Of a stretch of DNA of 64,000 bases, positions 62,157-64,000 are shown piece by piece. Source of the stretch: Saccharospirillum alexandrii (GTDB lineage Bacteria > Pseudomonadota > Gammaproteobacteria > Pseudomonadales > Natronospirillaceae); NCBI RefSeq assembly GCF_004000275.1, contig NZ_RCIP01000001.1, positions 1,108,749 through 1,172,748 on the forward strand. Reading direction: 5' to 3'. How positions within the stretch are numbered: the stretch's first letter is position 1; each line of letters starts with the position of its first letter. The notes below the pieces were generated by a model, which made no database searches, was not told where the DNA came from, and saw nothing but the letters and a program-made list of their open reading frames with translations. The position numbers and the translations under genes are program-made.

Positions 62157-62874
62157 CGGCCTGGCGAAACTCGTCGCTCTTCAATTGTGCCTGAAAGTGG
62201 CGGGCTTCATCGTCAATGGTGTTCAATGTAATGCTCATAAAGTGCTGCTTCATCAGCTTTTTGGTCAGCTCAATCGCCTTGGGCGGTTGCGCAGCCAGCA
62301 GTTGCGCCTGCTGATGAGCGGCTTGAAGGTAGTTTTCATCGCCAAAAACAGCGTTGACCAGCCCGGCTTCAAGCGCCTCCTGCGGACCAAAGCTCTTGCC
62401 CAGCATCAGCCACTCGGCCGCTTTGACATGCCCTACTTTTAACGGCAGCAGAAAAGAAGAGGCAAACTCCGGCACCAGGCCCAAACTGACGAACGGCAAC
62501 TGGAACACTGCACTGTCGCCGCTGTACACCAGATCACAATGCAGCAACAAGGTGGTGCCAATACCGACGGCAGGCCCATTGACCGCCGCAACAATGGGTT
62601 TGGGGAAATCAGCCATGGTGCGCAGAAAGCGCAGCACCGGGGCATCATCATCTTCCATTGGGTGTTCCATGAAGTCTTTCAGATCGTTGCCCGCCGTAAA
62701 GCAGAACTTCTGACCCGACAACAATACTACCCGAGCTTCCGGGTTGTGCTTGGCTTCATCGAGTATGGACTTCAACTCGATGTACATAGCCTCGGTCAGC
62801 GCATTGCGTTTCTCGGGGCGGTTCAATGTCAGTTCCAGAACGCCGTTATGCACCCGCTGTATAATTTCGCTCAT
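62119..62874 (-). CDS. Enoyl-CoA hydratase/isomerase family protein (delta3,delta2-isomerase-like)
   Basis: This 251-residue crotonase-fold protein has oxyanion-hole segments (FTAGNDLKDF and NGPAVGIGTTLLLHCDLVYS). The residue expected at the hydratase's first glutamate is not acidic. A glutamate in the LGLVPEFASSF segment matches the catalytic position of peroxisomal-type delta3,delta2-enoyl-CoA isomerases. It is therefore more likely an isomerase for unsaturated fatty-acid oxidation than a classic hydratase. It appears monocistronic. Confidence 0.85.
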   Translation of the reverse strand: MSEIIQRVHNGVLELTLNRPEKRNALTEAMYIELKSILDEAKHNPEARVVLLSGQKFCFTAGNDLKDFMEHPMEDDDAPVLRFLRTMADFPKPIVAAVNGPAVGIGTTLLLHCDLVYSGDSAVFQLPFVSLGLVPEFASSFLLPLKVGHVKAAEWLMLGKSFGPQEALEAGLVNAVFGDENYLQAAHQQAQLLAAQPPKAIELTKKLMKQHFMSITLNTIDDEARHFQAQLKSDEFRQAVSAFFAAKSGAE

Positions 62875-62991
62875 GGGAGCTCCTGTTGGTATCAGATACC
62901 CTACAATTTAAACGAGCGTTTGAATTTTGCAAGTGCCGTTGGTCAGGCTACCTCGAAATAGCTAAAGTCGAGGCTGACACAAGTAAAGCGG

Positions 62992-63096
62992 CGGGTGCCG
63001 GTGATGCCTCTGAGGGGAAGTTCGCAGCATGGATGCTGCGGTCTAGGCCCCATGGAAGGGTTCACGCCGACCCCTCAGAGGCATCACCGGTATCCG
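62992..63096. repeat. Dispersed palindromic element, copy D
   Basis: Outer arms pair over 26 bases with two mismatches (62992-63017 with 63071-63096). The inner hairpin is CGCAGCAT/ATGCTGCG (63023-63040) and the core GGTTCACGCCGACCCC is on the plus strand. It lies in the 337-base gap between the divergent isomerase and fumarase genes, which otherwise shows no gene. Confidence 0.85.
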
Positions 63097-63211
63097 ATGC
63101 GAGTCATTGCCACCACGCTTGAGCAACCGGCTAATGCTTTTGAACTGAACCGATTCCTGGAAAAGTGTTGTACACTTCGCGCCACCGAGCAGACCGGCAG
63201 AGGAGCCCTTC

Positions 63212-64000
63212 ATGACCGTCATTAAGCAGGACGATCTTATTCAGAGCGTCGCAGACGCCTTGCAGTTCATTTCCTACTATCACCCGAAAGACTTCATTCA
63301 GGCCGTGCATCAGGCCTACGAGCGCGAAGAATCCCAGGCCGCCAAAGATGCCATGGCCCAGATTCTGATCAACAGCCGGATGTGTGCCGAGGGGCACCGC
63401 CCTATTTGTCAGGACACCGGCATCGTGACCGTGTTTTTGAAGATCGGGATGGACGTTCGCTGGGATGGCGCCACCATGGGCGTTGAAGACATGGTCAACG
63501 AAGGCGTTCGCCGTGCTTATCTGCACCCCGACAACGTGCTGCGTGCTTCCGTACTGGCCGACCCGGACGGCAAGCGCACCAACACCAAAGACAACACCCC
63601 GGCCGTGATACACACCCAAGTGGTGCCCGGCAATACCGTCGATGTACAGGTAGCAGCCAAGGGGGGTGGCAGTGAAGCCAAATCCAAATTCGCCATGCTG
63701 AACCCCTCGGATTCGATCGTCGATTGGGTACTGAAAGTGGTTCCTGAAATGGGCGCTGGCTGGTGCCCGCCGGGTATGCTCGGCATCGGCATCGGCGGCA
63801 CCGCCGAGAAAGCCATGCTGATGGCCAAAGAATCCCTGATGGAACCAATCAACATTCAGGAACTGCAGGAACGGGGGGCCAGCAATCGGGGCGAGGAACT
63901 GCGGCTTGAATTGTTTGAAAAAGTGAACAAACTGGGCATCGGCGCTCAGGGCCTCGGTGGCCTGACGACGGTACTCGACATCAAAGTCATGGACGCACCG
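63212..64000 (+). CDS. Class I (iron-sulfur) fumarate hydratase, 3' truncated by window
   Basis: The frame is open to the window end (263 codons of about 505). Family segments are clear: Cys66 in RPICQDTGIVTVF, NTKDNTPAVIH, KGGGSEAKSKF, Cys185 in GWCPPGMLGIGIGG and GIGAQGLGGLTTVLDIK. Two of the usual three cluster-binding cysteines are therefore present and the third is beyond the edge. The enzyme interconverts fumarate and malate with a [4Fe-4S] cluster. GAGGAG seven bases before the ATG supports the start. Confidence 0.93.
   Translation, partial: MTVIKQDDLIQSVADALQFISYYHPKDFIQAVHQAYEREESQAAKDAMAQILINSRMCAEGHRPICQDTGIVTVFLKIGMDVRWDGATMGVEDMVNEGVRRAYLHPDNVLRASVLADPDGKRTNTKDNTPAVIHTQVVPGNTVDVQVAAKGGGSEAKSKFAMLNPSDSIVDWVLKVVPEMGAGWCPPGMLGIGIGGTAEKAMLMAKESLMEPINIQELQERGASNRGEELRLELFEKVNKLGIGAQGLGGLTTVLDIKVMDAP

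Overview
The window is about 57% GC, densely coded and free of rRNA, CRISPR and phage genes. Gene content (class I fumarase, ExoI, DUF349 protein, GNAT, GFA, MscK-type channel, two GGDEF/EAL proteins, many sugar and peptide ABC systems) fits a heterotrophic, probably aquatic gammaproteobacterium. Oceanospirillales/Saccharospirillaceae is my best guess, from general resemblance only.

Layout. 1-3.0 kb: COQ8-like kinase (5' truncated) and a GAF-GGDEF-EAL protein. 3.0-12.9 kb: a peptide-type ABC operon with its GntR regulator on the minus strand. It faces a divergent operon of a DUF1028 Ntn-type protein, an M20 amidase and an M42 peptidase. The ABC system has a permease-ATPase fusion and a palindromic MITE-like element in its leader. 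12.9-18.8 kb: a ribose-type ABC transporter with a Gfo/Idh oxidoreductase and a TIM-barrel isomerase, next to a LacI regulator and two matching operators. 20.2 kb: amylosucrase. 22.3-28.8 kb: GFA, GNAT, MscK-like channel, GMC oxidoreductase, adenine deaminase. 29.0-39.7 kb: two divergent operons of the predicted ATP-grasp / alpha-E / transglutaminase / amidoligase / metallopeptidase system. 39.7-42.1 kb: a second GGDEF-EAL protein and a cold-shock protein.

42.4-51.9 kb reads as one catabolic locus: SMP-30 lactonase, GH94 phosphorylase, sugar ABC transporter, gluconokinase and a GntR repressor. Three perfect GntR-type operators (GTTACCGGTAAC) lie in its two regulatory gaps. The parsimonious reading is uptake and phosphorolysis of cellobionate: glucose-1-phosphate plus gluconate, the gluconate then being phosphorylated and sensed by GntR. 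52.0-55.0 kb: a 7TMR-DISM histidine kinase and its NarL-type regulator. 55.3-55.5 kb: an initiator tRNA with a decayed tandem copy. 55.7-64 kb: DUF349 protein, ExoI, an XRE-cupin/BenE pair with two operators, an enoyl-CoA isomerase/hydratase, and the start of a class I fumarase.

Four copies of one palindromic intergenic element (7.7, 22.2, 28.9 and 63.0 kb) have outer arms that differ between copies but pair within each copy. The least explained items are the ATP-grasp/transglutaminase double operon, the cellobionate-GntR circuit, the MITE-like element and this hairpin family.
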